Below, piece after piece: positions 54,572 through 63,028 of a DNA stretch of 64,000 nucleotides. Every line of letters begins with the position of its first letter. Position 1 is the stretch's first letter. This DNA is from Dysgonomonas sp. UBA7710. Lineage in GTDB: Bacteria > Bacteroidota > Bacteroidia > Bacteroidales > Dysgonomonadaceae. The DNA is taken from the NCBI RefSeq assembly GCF_002482385.1, contig NZ_DLFW01000047.1, positions 330,405 through 394,404 of the forward strand, given 5' to 3'. The position numbers and the translations under genes were made by a program. Below the pieces are notes generated by a model. That model was not told where the DNA came from and searched no databases. It was given only the letters and a program-made list of their open reading frames with translations.

Positions 54572-55003
54572 TTACTTATTTTTTGTATAAATCAGTAAAA
54601 TCTTAATTTCCTTTGATGTATTATAGGGATTAGAACTATTGAACTCCAGGTATAACTTGCCGTCGAGTACAGCCCATTCAGCGATGAACGATTGTCCGGA
54701 TGAAAGGTCAAATCCCAGAAAGTTTCCATCCACTTCGTATTTCACTTCCTGATTTTTCGTCTCATCTTCTTTAAGACATATTATATTTTCTTTGATCTCT
54801 ATTCCGGAGTAAAATTCACCGTAACTACTGGAGCTATCAATATATAGCGTACGTCCTGCATCATCAACACAAACATTCTCCAGTACCCATTTCCCTTGCA
54901 GCGAATTCTTATTATTTTCTTTTGTCTGCGCAACAGAGAAGAGCGATATACTAAAGAAAATAATTAGTAAATGTGCCTTTGAACGTATATTTTTAGGTTC
55001 CAT
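54572..55003 (-). CDS. Secreted lipocalin-like small protein
   Basis: 143 residues with a signal peptide (LLIIFFSISLFSVAQ, to about residue 26). The mature part has a lipocalin-like start (LQGKWVLENVCVDDAGR) and antiparallel strands (KLYLEFNSSNPYNT). No specific family is certain. It lies 17 nt after the Mfa2-like gene and 42 nt before the giant surface protein gene, within the fimbrial operon. Confidence 0.65.
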   Translation of the reverse strand: MEPKNIRSKAHLLIIFFSISLFSVAQTKENNKNSLQGKWVLENVCVDDAGRTLYIDSSSSYGEFYSGIEIKENIICLKEDETKNQEVKYEVDGNFLGFDLSSGQSFIAEWAVLDGKLYLEFNSSNPYNTSKEIKILLIYTKNK

Positions 55004-55020
55004 AAACTTGCTGTTTTAGT

Positions 55021-56037
55021 TTAATCAAATATTATCTCCTGATCGATGGGATCAGCCCAATCCTTAACAGTTATATTTATACTCAGATTTGTTTCCGGTT
55101 CTCCCCTGAAAGTGACTATGAGTTGTATGATCCGGTTAATCTTAGGTACAAAAGATATCTCGATGGGAGTCTTCCCGAAATAGCTCTGTCCTTTCAGTGG
55201 CATGCTGGTACGCAATCGCAATTTGTGAGTTGTGGTATCTACATGCTGTGTTTCGAAAGCATCCGAACCCCTGTGCGCCGGAACTATAAAATTTACGGTA
55301 TCGGCTTTTAATTGGGCATTAAAGTTGAAATACTCCCTGACCGGTATATTTCCCGAGTGGTCCGGATTGTCTTTACCCGGATAATATCCGCCTGTCCAAT
55401 CCAGCGTTGTAGGCACATCCAGCAGATCGACAAATGCATAATCATTTCTTCCTGAATGTATCTGGTCAAAGCCGGTATAATCCTTTAATATAACCTGTAT
55501 TTTTGCCACATTCCGGTTCATCGTAGCTTGCTTTTCCGTCTTCATATTTTCGGTTATAACCGTATTTGGTAACGACGCGTATCTGAGTTCTGCCGGAGTT
55601 TGTGCTAAAAACTCATTTGCTGAAGTCGTAAAACCCGTTTTCCACATAGGATAAGTATTTGCTCCCCCATAAGGTGGAAGGGTTACTTTACCGGCTATAT
55701 CCGTATTACAAGTCAAAAGCACAAGATTAGATATACCCACAGGCATATAAGTAGAAAGCTTATTGTCATTTCTGACTACATTCAATTTCTTTTCTACAAA
55801 CTTATCAGTGTTAGTAAATACATATATTAAAGCGTTATTCAGGAATACAGGGTCGGTACCTGACTTTAAAGTCATCGTAATATTTGTCTCAAGAGGTTCT
55901 TCTCCCACGATTTTATCTCCGTCGCATCCGGACAAAAGCGCTATTAAGGCAAATGTGACTAACAATCCGAATGCTTTCGCAAATAAATCCATACAATTGA
56001 AGGATAAGCTTATAATGATATTCTTATTCATAATCAT
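55021..56037 (-). CDS. FimB/Mfa2-family fimbrial lipoprotein 1
   Basis: 338 residues with a lipobox (IALLSGC, about residue 38). The start could also be the internal Met16, just before the hydrophobic stretch. The fold phrase EEPLETNITMTLKSG, NALIYVFTNTDKFVEKK and MNRNVAKIQVILKDYTGF are typical of FimB/Mfa2-like proteins. These anchor fimbriae in the outer membrane and control their length. It follows the Mfa1-like gene by 6 nt, the arrangement known for mfa1-mfa2 in Porphyromonas. Confidence 0.75.
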   Translation of the reverse strand: MIMNKNIIISLSFNCMDLFAKAFGLLVTFALIALLSGCDGDKIVGEEPLETNITMTLKSGTDPVFLNNALIYVFTNTDKFVEKKLNVVRNDNKLSTYMPVGISNLVLLTCNTDIAGKVTLPPYGGANTYPMWKTGFTTSANEFLAQTPAELRYASLPNTVITENMKTEKQATMNRNVAKIQVILKDYTGFDQIHSGRNDYAFVDLLDVPTTLDWTGGYYPGKDNPDHSGNIPVREYFNFNAQLKADTVNFIVPAHRGSDAFETQHVDTTTHKLRLRTSMPLKGQSYFGKTPIEISFVPKINRIIQLIVTFRGEPETNLSINITVKDWADPIDQEIIFD

Positions 56038-56043
56038 TTCTTT

Positions 56044-57417
56044 TTACTTGTAAACATCTCCTGTCCAAGGGAAGAGATTTCGCCCCACTGTTTCTGTTAT
56101 TTCAACTTCCGAATCCGTTGCCTGCGCATTCTTTAAGGCTGTAGGATTTCCGTACATGCTTCCCAATCCTTTTATAATAGCTGTGATCTGGTATTGATAA
56201 TTACGCTTAACATAGTCATGATCTGCCAGTTTTCCGGCTTTAGGCTGATTTACTATTACCGGATAGTAGCACTTGAGAGTATTGAGACTGTTATCTTTAG
56301 AACTTTTAAAATTGTATCTGACACCTATTACCAGATAAGTGGGATAGCTACCGCTTTCATTCTCAAATGCGTAGAACCATAGAGGCGTCGCATTTGTACT
56401 AATATCATAATTAGTCGCTGTTATGGCTTCCATAAGATAATCTGCCGGCTCACTATCCTGATTCAGATTGTAAATCCGGGTTGAATTATTCAAAAAAGAA
56501 TAACCTGTTTGACATCCATGGCCAAACTTTTCTGTAAATCCAATCTGAGAATCAGCTGCAAATTTTGACGTTGTCTTTGTATTTAGCATGAATACAGAGT
56601 CTATCTGAAAGGTGTAATCATTTGAAGGATAGCCCACTCCTTCAAAAGGCAGACTGGCAGGCAGATCAAATTCAATTTTTCGTATGGCAATTCTTGCAAC
56701 TAAGCGCTCTATGTAAAAAGGGTTAGAGCTATCCAGCAACCAACCCTGACCTGGGTCGACACCGTCGGGACGGCCATTATTTGTTGTGTATCCCAAATAC
56801 TGATGATCATATAAATTGTTAAGGGATACATTTTTTTTATAATTGCACATAGTAAGATTCATTTTCAGATTGGAAGGATTTATGCCTCCAATCGGTAAAT
56901 CTTCGTCCGCATTCGGGGTTGTAGTCCCCGGATAAGGATAGCGTCCCTGTGTTGATAAATCCTCGTATTTCTTCAGGAAATCCTGGCTATTGGTTACTGA
57001 ACTGAAATATTTATCGGGAGCATTCGCAATTACATAAATATCCCGTTTCCCTGCTGTAACGGTTATATCTTTTATTTCATTGATCTCTATATATTCTTTA
57101 TCGTAAACTTGTCCGGTTACATTTTTTGTCTGACGGGCAACATATCCATATCCATCCAGTTTTCCTTCTTCCGACTCACCTTCCGATCTGAATACAAGCA
57201 CTTCGAGACTGTATATCTTACTTTCAGCGCTTAGATCCGGATTACCGGAGGATTTCTCTTTCCCTTGCTGAGGGGCATTAAGTAAAATAGAAAGAGAGGT
57301 TTCCTGTTTAAGACCTTCAGGAGCTGGGGATTCATCTCCGGAACATGAATACATAAGTGCCCCTGCCAATATGCACATTAGCAGATTAGTATGTTTCTTT
57401 ATATTCATTTTTTCCAT
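56044..57417 (-). CDS. Mfa1-like fimbrillin (major fimbrial subunit)
   Basis: 457 residues from the ATG at 57417. A longer frame to 57483 would overlap the previous gene, and its first 22 residues look random. The signal ends in a lipobox (ALMYSC). The mature part has Mfa1/FimA features: ETSLSILLNAPQQ, IYSLEVLVFRSEGE, KRDIYVIANAPDKYF, VARIAIRKIEFDLP and a C-terminal KRNYQYQITAIIKGLG. Fimbrillins of this type are exported as lipoproteins, processed on the surface and polymerised. The anchor gene lies 6 nt downstream. Confidence 0.8.
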   Translation of the reverse strand: MEKMNIKKHTNLLMCILAGALMYSCSGDESPAPEGLKQETSLSILLNAPQQGKEKSSGNPDLSAESKIYSLEVLVFRSEGESEEGKLDGYGYVARQTKNVTGQVYDKEYIEINEIKDITVTAGKRDIYVIANAPDKYFSSVTNSQDFLKKYEDLSTQGRYPYPGTTTPNADEDLPIGGINPSNLKMNLTMCNYKKNVSLNNLYDHQYLGYTTNNGRPDGVDPGQGWLLDSSNPFYIERLVARIAIRKIEFDLPASLPFEGVGYPSNDYTFQIDSVFMLNTKTTSKFAADSQIGFTEKFGHGCQTGYSFLNNSTRIYNLNQDSEPADYLMEAITATNYDISTNATPLWFYAFENESGSYPTYLVIGVRYNFKSSKDNSLNTLKCYYPVIVNQPKAGKLADHDYVKRNYQYQITAIIKGLGSMYGNPTALKNAQATDSEVEITETVGRNLFPWTGDVYK

Positions 57418-57455
57418 TATCAATTTTCTTCTTTGCATTTGAGTCAGCTTCTTAA

Positions 57456-57956
57456 TTATTGAAAAACATAGTGGATATTGCACCAGGCTATTTTTCTCTT
57501 TTCGTTTTTCAGTAAGGATAAAGTAGACAGACCTGCATAATTAAATGCACTCCAACATGTCTCGTTGTAGTTCAATGAGCGTTTCTTTTCTACACCGCGG
57601 ATATCCACTATACCTGTCAGTCCCAATCTTATTGTCAACTTATCCCTGTTTCCATAGGCGAACGGTATCCATTTATCTTTTCCGGAAACCAGAATTTCCA
57701 CAACTCCGTTTCTCATCCTATATCTGTAGAAATAGCCGTAAGGCATGATTTTTAGCCGGGAATCATCTATAAAAATTACTCTCATTTCTTTATATAGATT
57801 TTCTTTTTCTTCTATCTCATCTTTCCACAAGTCGGATGGTCTTACCTCCGTAATGTCACAGGAGATGGCTCCTTTACGAGAACCTGTGTACATTACAAAC
57901 TCTTTTATCTGTGAATGTCTGAATGATAAAATCAAAGGAATATTTATGTGTTTCAT
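57456..57956 (-). CDS. Small cytosolic protein of unknown function upstream of the fimbrillin
   Basis: 166 residues without a signal peptide. It starts MKHINIPLILSFRHSQIKEF and contains DDSRLKIMPYGYFYRYRM and DKWIPFAYGNRDKLTIRLG. A mixed alpha/beta, mostly beta, protein is likely. I recognise no family. It stands alone between the Calx-beta protein and the fimbrillin, with gaps of 61 and 38 nt. It is the only cytosolic protein in this part of the operon, so a regulatory role is possible but not shown. Confidence 0.6.
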   Translation of the reverse strand: MKHINIPLILSFRHSQIKEFVMYTGSRKGAISCDITEVRPSDLWKDEIEEKENLYKEMRVIFIDDSRLKIMPYGYFYRYRMRNGVVEILVSGKDKWIPFAYGNRDKLTIRLGLTGIVDIRGVEKKRSLNYNETCWSAFNYAGLSTLSLLKNEKRKIAWCNIHYVFQ

Positions 57957-58017
57957 GTCTTACTTTTCATTAAATTTTAACTACTAACGACCCCGGCTTT
58001 CCATCATACTTTACTTA

Positions 58018-60477
58018 TTATTCGACAACTGAAAATCCGGCTATAGATTCTTTGGGGGAAATCTGTATTTCAGGAGCATTGTCCGGTTTTTTTACAGAAT
58101 CTATGCCTACTGCCAATTTTTTAATTCCCTTGTTATCCGGATTATGCAGAATGATGCCGCTCAGATTGATAGCGCTACGGTTACCATCGCCCCAGATACG
58201 TAAATCGTGACGATTTGTGAATACAAAGTCTTTACCTTCCTCTGCTGTTGTCTGAGTATCTACTGAACAAGAAATAGCTATATCACCTCCCGTGGCATTT
58301 GTAAGCAAAGCGCCATCCGAAGCCCTTAACAGAGCAAATTTGAAAAAGCCGGATACAATACTATTCATTCTGCCATGGTCGCCCAGCGAGTTAATTGCAA
58401 TATGCGCCGGTTGATCTATAATTGTGCCGGTACAGCTTAAGTTTGAACTTTCGAAATTGATATTCGCATCATTGATTGCATATATCTTTCTGAAGTCTAC
58501 AACCACAGACTTAGGTAATTCATAACGGGTATCTTCTAATGTTTTTACATTAAACTTACCGGAGCTAGCACCTCTTCCTATAACTATGCGTGGACTGACC
58601 CCCATATCAAAGTCTAAATTGTCGGCAGTGCCTTTTCCATAAATACCTTCCACTATAATATCCGAGCCTGTAGCATTGATTAATGCTTCGCCATTTGTTT
58701 TGAAGATTCCCAGTTCGTATATAATATCCTGTGTACCTTCAAGTCCATCACGTGTACCCATCAGCTTAACCAATACTTCCTGATCTTCTATATCTCCTAC
58801 ACCGACAGGTTTCACCATATAGCTTTGCTCCACATTTGCCAGACGCAGTTCAAACATTTTACGTCCTTCCATCAAATTATTGGCCTTCACTGGAACTTCT
58901 ACATCCTGCTTTATCATATATCGCGCTGTACCATCGTTGGAAGGGACAAAAGACAGGCTACCCTTGACAGGAATATAGTTGTCGCTTTTGTTAGCTGTGC
59001 CGTCTGTAGTTAGATATTCTACTCTTACAGGTATAGGGGCACCCTGGTCTGTTGTCGGATAACCGGTAAGTGTGATGGTAAAGATAGCAGTTGTGAAGCC
59101 ACTTACCGGTTTGTTTATCTTTACATCCGACACATATAGTCCATGCCCTAATTTTATCAGGCGGTTTTTCATATCTTTAAACAGGATATCCCCGTTTGGT
59201 GTGAACAGTATTTCTTCAAACATCTTTTTGTCATCTTCTATAGCATAACGATCGAACAGGAGTTCACCCGATGCAGACAGCATACATACCCGTCCGCTCG
59301 ACCTGCTGGTTAAGAATATGCCGTTTGTTGTCATATGCACCTGATCGAAATTGCCATCGGTAGCTTTTTGGTATATTTGGCGTCCGTCTTTAGACAATCC
59401 GATCATTGTGCCACGACCACGTTCTGTATCATAGCCAACAATAACAGATTCTCCCGAAACAGGATTCATTTCCATACCCGAAACAATTCCCTTCATTATA
59501 TATTTTTGCAAATCCGTGCCATCGTTGCGCAACAGGGAATAGTAGCTTTTATCCGCTGAATTTCCACCAACAAGGACATTCCCGTTCTTTGCAAGAGATA
59601 AATATTGTAATGATACTTCGCTCGAAGCCGGTACAATCTCTTTGCTGAATATAATATCTCCTTCCGGACGTATTTTCATTATTCGTCCACCGGCTATTTG
59701 GCTGTTTCCGATAAGGAATATATGGTCATCCTCGGCTGTAATCATTTTAAAAAGATGAAATTCCGGTTCCGGTAATTTTGTAACGAATACAGGTTTTCCA
59801 TTGCTGTCAAGTCTGACTACAGCAGACACAGTACCTTCTTCGGCCGTAAAAGCCGCGTGTATATATTCCCTGGAACTACCGAGCACATCGAAACCCATAC
59901 ATGGACCACCTTCGTCGGAAACATATTTATAAACCACCTTGCCGGTAGAATCCACCTTGGCAAGCATACCTGCCCGGATGCTTCCCGAACGTGGCTCATA
60001 TCCTCCTAGTACAAAACTGCCGTCACGAAGCTGCTGTCCGCAGAACAGTTCACTACCGGTTTCTCCGACATTAATATCTTTAAGTATTTCTCCTGTTTTA
60101 TCAGTTATAATAAATCTGCCGTAAACGCCTTTGTCTTTTTTCTTCGAAAGCCAATCCCGGGATTGCCCCAGTATCAATAGTTTACTATTACCTATGTGGT
60201 AAGCGTTGTTTACAGACTCAAACCCTTTCGTCAAAGTACGGGAAGCAACAGCCGATCCATCCCTGCTGATCCATGTAACCGTAGTAACACCATCATTACT
60301 TCCTATCAGGGCTACCTCCCCGTTTGTGACAGGGCAGGTATACTGGTATGTGATGTCTTCACCATATGTCCTGTCGTAAACGACAGGCATGTATTGGGCC
60401 TGAATATTCATTAGTGGATATGTCGATGACAAAACCAAAACGACCAAAATGGTATACAATTTCCTTCTTAACTGCAT
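58018..60477 (-). CDS. Secreted propeller protein with Calx-beta-like repeats
   Basis: 819 residues with a signal peptide (VLVVLVLSSTYPLMNIQAQ). Residues 28-440 look like a beta-propeller with repeats such as SKLLILGQSRDW, GSFVLGGYEPRSG, DHIFLIGNSQIAGG and GNVLVGGNSADKS. From about 449, three Calx-beta-like modules follow (VRVEYLTTDGTANKSDNYIPV in the first). The second and third share the phrases GEALINATGSDI and GALLTNATGGDI, indicating an internal duplication. Calx-beta repeats are common in adhesive surface proteins. It lies between the OmpA-family and small cytosolic genes in the fimbrial operon. No T9SS-type tail is evident. Confidence 0.7.
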   Translation of the reverse strand: MQLRRKLYTILVVLVLSSTYPLMNIQAQYMPVVYDRTYGEDITYQYTCPVTNGEVALIGSNDGVTTVTWISRDGSAVASRTLTKGFESVNNAYHIGNSKLLILGQSRDWLSKKKDKGVYGRFIITDKTGEILKDINVGETGSELFCGQQLRDGSFVLGGYEPRSGSIRAGMLAKVDSTGKVVYKYVSDEGGPCMGFDVLGSSREYIHAAFTAEEGTVSAVVRLDSNGKPVFVTKLPEPEFHLFKMITAEDDHIFLIGNSQIAGGRIMKIRPEGDIIFSKEIVPASSEVSLQYLSLAKNGNVLVGGNSADKSYYSLLRNDGTDLQKYIMKGIVSGMEMNPVSGESVIVGYDTERGRGTMIGLSKDGRQIYQKATDGNFDQVHMTTNGIFLTSRSSGRVCMLSASGELLFDRYAIEDDKKMFEEILFTPNGDILFKDMKNRLIKLGHGLYVSDVKINKPVSGFTTAIFTITLTGYPTTDQGAPIPVRVEYLTTDGTANKSDNYIPVKGSLSFVPSNDGTARYMIKQDVEVPVKANNLMEGRKMFELRLANVEQSYMVKPVGVGDIEDQEVLVKLMGTRDGLEGTQDIIYELGIFKTNGEALINATGSDIIVEGIYGKGTADNLDFDMGVSPRIVIGRGASSGKFNVKTLEDTRYELPKSVVVDFRKIYAINDANINFESSNLSCTGTIIDQPAHIAINSLGDHGRMNSIVSGFFKFALLRASDGALLTNATGGDIAISCSVDTQTTAEEGKDFVFTNRHDLRIWGDGNRSAINLSGIILHNPDNKGIKKLAVGIDSVKKPDNAPEIQISPKESIAGFSVVE

Positions 60478-60488
60478 TGTAATAATAT

Positions 60489-62387
60489 TTATTTTGTTAT
60501 TGCTTTTATATCTACTCGCCGTACATCCCGGTTGAGTCTTATTTTATTCTCTAATGGAAGATATTGGTAAAGGGATTTACCTGATAATTCCTGGCTGAAT
60601 TGCGATAATAAAGAGGCAAAATCAATATCGGCCGCAATCTGTCCTTTACCTTGCATTAACAGCTTAGCCCTTATACCATTATCTTTCATCCAGTTTCCGA
60701 CTTCGATAGCTCTTTTTTCAGAAAGAACCTGATTATATTGTTCTCCTCCGATTTCATCAGCATAGCCTTCCATGACGAGCGTATCTATTTTGCTGAAATC
60801 AGATTCTTTTTGCCATGCTTCAAGGGCTTTCAAGGCTTCTGTTCCCAACATATAAGAGTTAAAATCGAAGTACAGGCTTAACACATGTTCTACAAACCGG
60901 CTACTGGGCAAAGCCTCCTTTAAAGGAATACCTGTATAATTTTTATTCTCGTCCCTTATTAAATTTATAGATCCGTTGCTTACAGCTTTAGCTTCTGATA
61001 TACCAAAAAGCATGTTGTTATTTCGTTTGTCCGATATATTTCGTTCGAAATAGAATATGTCATCTTTATTTGCCGTTTTCCTGTCCGAAACAATGTATCC
61101 ACGATCCTCGTCGATATGAAGCAGGCTAAAATCATTGTGAACTGTGTTTATTGGATAATCAAAATGCACTAAGCTTCCATCTACGGTATGTCCGTTCTCA
61201 TAAGTTATACCGTACACATCATAACCGCCAAAACCAATATGACCATTGGAGGAAAAGATCAGCATATCATCAAACAAACTCGGTGAGATTTCATCTCCTT
61301 CGGTATTGACCTGAGAACCAAGATTTACAGATTCTCCCCATGTTCCTTTCCGGTCGTCCCAGTGAGTGACATAAATATCGTACCCGCCAAAACCTCCGGG
61401 CATATCCGATGCAAAAAGCAACGAACGGTCGTTATTGAATAAATAGGGATGAGAATAAGAACTACCTTCTATTTGAGGGAAAATTTCTTTGAAAGAAGAC
61501 CAGCCTTTTCGTTTTTGGTCATAGTTTGAATAATATAATCTGGTCTGAAAAGTATTTAGTCCCTGAGATGTCATTCCTATTCCTTCGCTTTTTCCGTAAT
61601 AAACCTGAGTTACTACCATTCTGGTCATATTACGCGAAAACGACACAGGGCCATTTTGCAAACTGGAAGGAATCATATCCAACATCCGATTCTTTACATC
61701 TCCCTCACTCCTAACGGAATATCCGGAATTTTCGGCCAGTGAAAAATAATTGCTGCGATGATAGAATTTCTTATTCGGATCATGAAAACGACTCTTACTG
61801 CTGGCATAAAAATATTCGCCGGTTTTCACGCCTACCCAAAACTCAGAATTAGAAGTATTTACTTTATCCAATGATCGAACTGTAAATTCGGGCATCCCTA
61901 TTGGTAAAAAGCCATCTTCGTAATTAAGAGCATGTAAGATATTCTGGTAACGCTGATCTGAATGATAAGTGTCGCGAAAAGCGTATCGGCGCGCCAGACT
62001 AATGGCTTTCATCCGCTGTCCAGAAAAGCGCAGGGCATCCAGATAATTACAAATGTCCGCAGTACTGAACACGTTGCCGGAGATAGCCATGGCTGACTCA
62101 TAATGAGGTACAGCCTTCGTATAATCCAATAAGGTAAGGTATAAACGTGCTACCTTCAGATGCAAAGCTGCCCCATATCCTGAACTTAAGGCATGATTAA
62201 AGGCTGTTTCGTAAATAACCATCGCCTCGTCAAAATCCTGACGAATGAATTTCCGGTCGGCGCGAGCCTCAATCCCTTTAGCTCTCCTATCTCCTTCTGT
62301 TTCATTCTTAATATCATCACCTATTGCGGATAATGAAATAAAAAACAAAAGTATAAGGAAAACGGATCGTATTATATTGTTAATCAT
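60489..62387 (-). CDS. OmpA-family protein with TPR and PD40 repeats
   Basis: 632 residues with a signal peptide (SVFLILLFFISLSAIG). TPR-like helices (about 30-150, YETAFNHALSSGYGAALHLK) are followed by PD40 propeller repeats with GGFGGYDIYVTHWDDR and HIGFGGYDVYGITYEN. The C-terminal OmpA domain (YFDFNSYMLGTEAL, DTLVMEGYADEIGG, NQVLSEKRAIEVGNWM) should bind peptidoglycan. This TPR-PD40-OmpA order is that of PorE-like proteins of the T9SS and of related proteins in fimbrial operons. It probably ties the surface structure to the cell wall. Confidence 0.85.
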   Translation of the reverse strand: MINNIIRSVFLILLFFISLSAIGDDIKNETEGDRRAKGIEARADRKFIRQDFDEAMVIYETAFNHALSSGYGAALHLKVARLYLTLLDYTKAVPHYESAMAISGNVFSTADICNYLDALRFSGQRMKAISLARRYAFRDTYHSDQRYQNILHALNYEDGFLPIGMPEFTVRSLDKVNTSNSEFWVGVKTGEYFYASSKSRFHDPNKKFYHRSNYFSLAENSGYSVRSEGDVKNRMLDMIPSSLQNGPVSFSRNMTRMVVTQVYYGKSEGIGMTSQGLNTFQTRLYYSNYDQKRKGWSSFKEIFPQIEGSSYSHPYLFNNDRSLLFASDMPGGFGGYDIYVTHWDDRKGTWGESVNLGSQVNTEGDEISPSLFDDMLIFSSNGHIGFGGYDVYGITYENGHTVDGSLVHFDYPINTVHNDFSLLHIDEDRGYIVSDRKTANKDDIFYFERNISDKRNNNMLFGISEAKAVSNGSINLIRDENKNYTGIPLKEALPSSRFVEHVLSLYFDFNSYMLGTEALKALEAWQKESDFSKIDTLVMEGYADEIGGEQYNQVLSEKRAIEVGNWMKDNGIRAKLLMQGKGQIAADIDFASLLSQFSQELSGKSLYQYLPLENKIRLNRDVRRVDIKAITK

Positions 62388-62396
62388 AAGAGTCTT

Positions 62397-63002
62397 TTAT
62401 CTGAATATATTATACACGAATGATACTCCGATTTTAGTGGGTCCTACATAATTTTTTGTCTTTTTGATTTCCTCTGCAAAATTCGCATATTCACCACCAA
62501 GTTGATATTTATCATATTCCAGAAGAGCATATCCTACTCCAATATTAACATCTATGCGAAACCGGCTCGACAGATAGAATTTATATCCGGCTGTGACTCC
62601 GGCCGACATTCCCCATCCTTTGCGACGGTAACTGGTTTTCTCTTCGTCCTTGTTTTTTAGTCCGATATTGAAATTTCCAGCCATTGCATAAGGTCCTACA
62701 TAAAAACCATCCCAAAGGTCGTTTGTATAATAATACTTAGGATTGAGGTAATATCTGAAATCGAGACTGCCGACAAGTACACGGAACACTTCTTCATTTT
62801 TTTTGAATAAATAGGGCATCCACATGATGTCTGTGTTTATTGTAAGTTGCCGTCCTACGGTCCACTCAATACCAAAATTGGGGTTTCCGGTCAAAATAAA
62901 AGGAATATTTGTTTTCAGTGCCTGAGATTTTACTACCGGAGTATAACAAAAGAACATCAGTAGTATAGCAGCTGTAAAAATGCATTTGAAATAATGTTTC
63001 AT
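62397..63002 (-). CDS. DUF3575 outer-membrane protein
   Basis: 201 residues from the ATG at 63002 (MKHYFKCIFTAAILLMFF). The frame extends up to 63092, but its first 30 residues are arginine-rich and overlap the end of the previous gene. A signal peptide is present. Strand phrases LKTNIPFILTGNPNFGIEWTVGRQLTINTD and YKFYLSSRFRIDVNIGVGYA match DUF3575, a barrel-like family regularly paired with OmpA and Mfa genes in Bacteroidota. It is 9 nt upstream of the OmpA-family gene. Confidence 0.85.
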   Translation of the reverse strand: MKHYFKCIFTAAILLMFFCYTPVVKSQALKTNIPFILTGNPNFGIEWTVGRQLTINTDIMWMPYLFKKNEEVFRVLVGSLDFRYYLNPKYYYTNDLWDGFYVGPYAMAGNFNIGLKNKDEEKTSYRRKGWGMSAGVTAGYKFYLSSRFRIDVNIGVGYALLEYDKYQLGGEYANFAEEIKKTKNYVGPTKIGVSFVYNIFR

Positions 63003-63028
63003 TGATTCATAAATTAATAAATATCTGT

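Noticed and set aside
57418..57483. N-terminal extension of the fimbrillin to 57483
   Set aside because: It would overlap the preceding gene by 28 nt, and the normal lipoprotein signal begins at the ATG at 57417.
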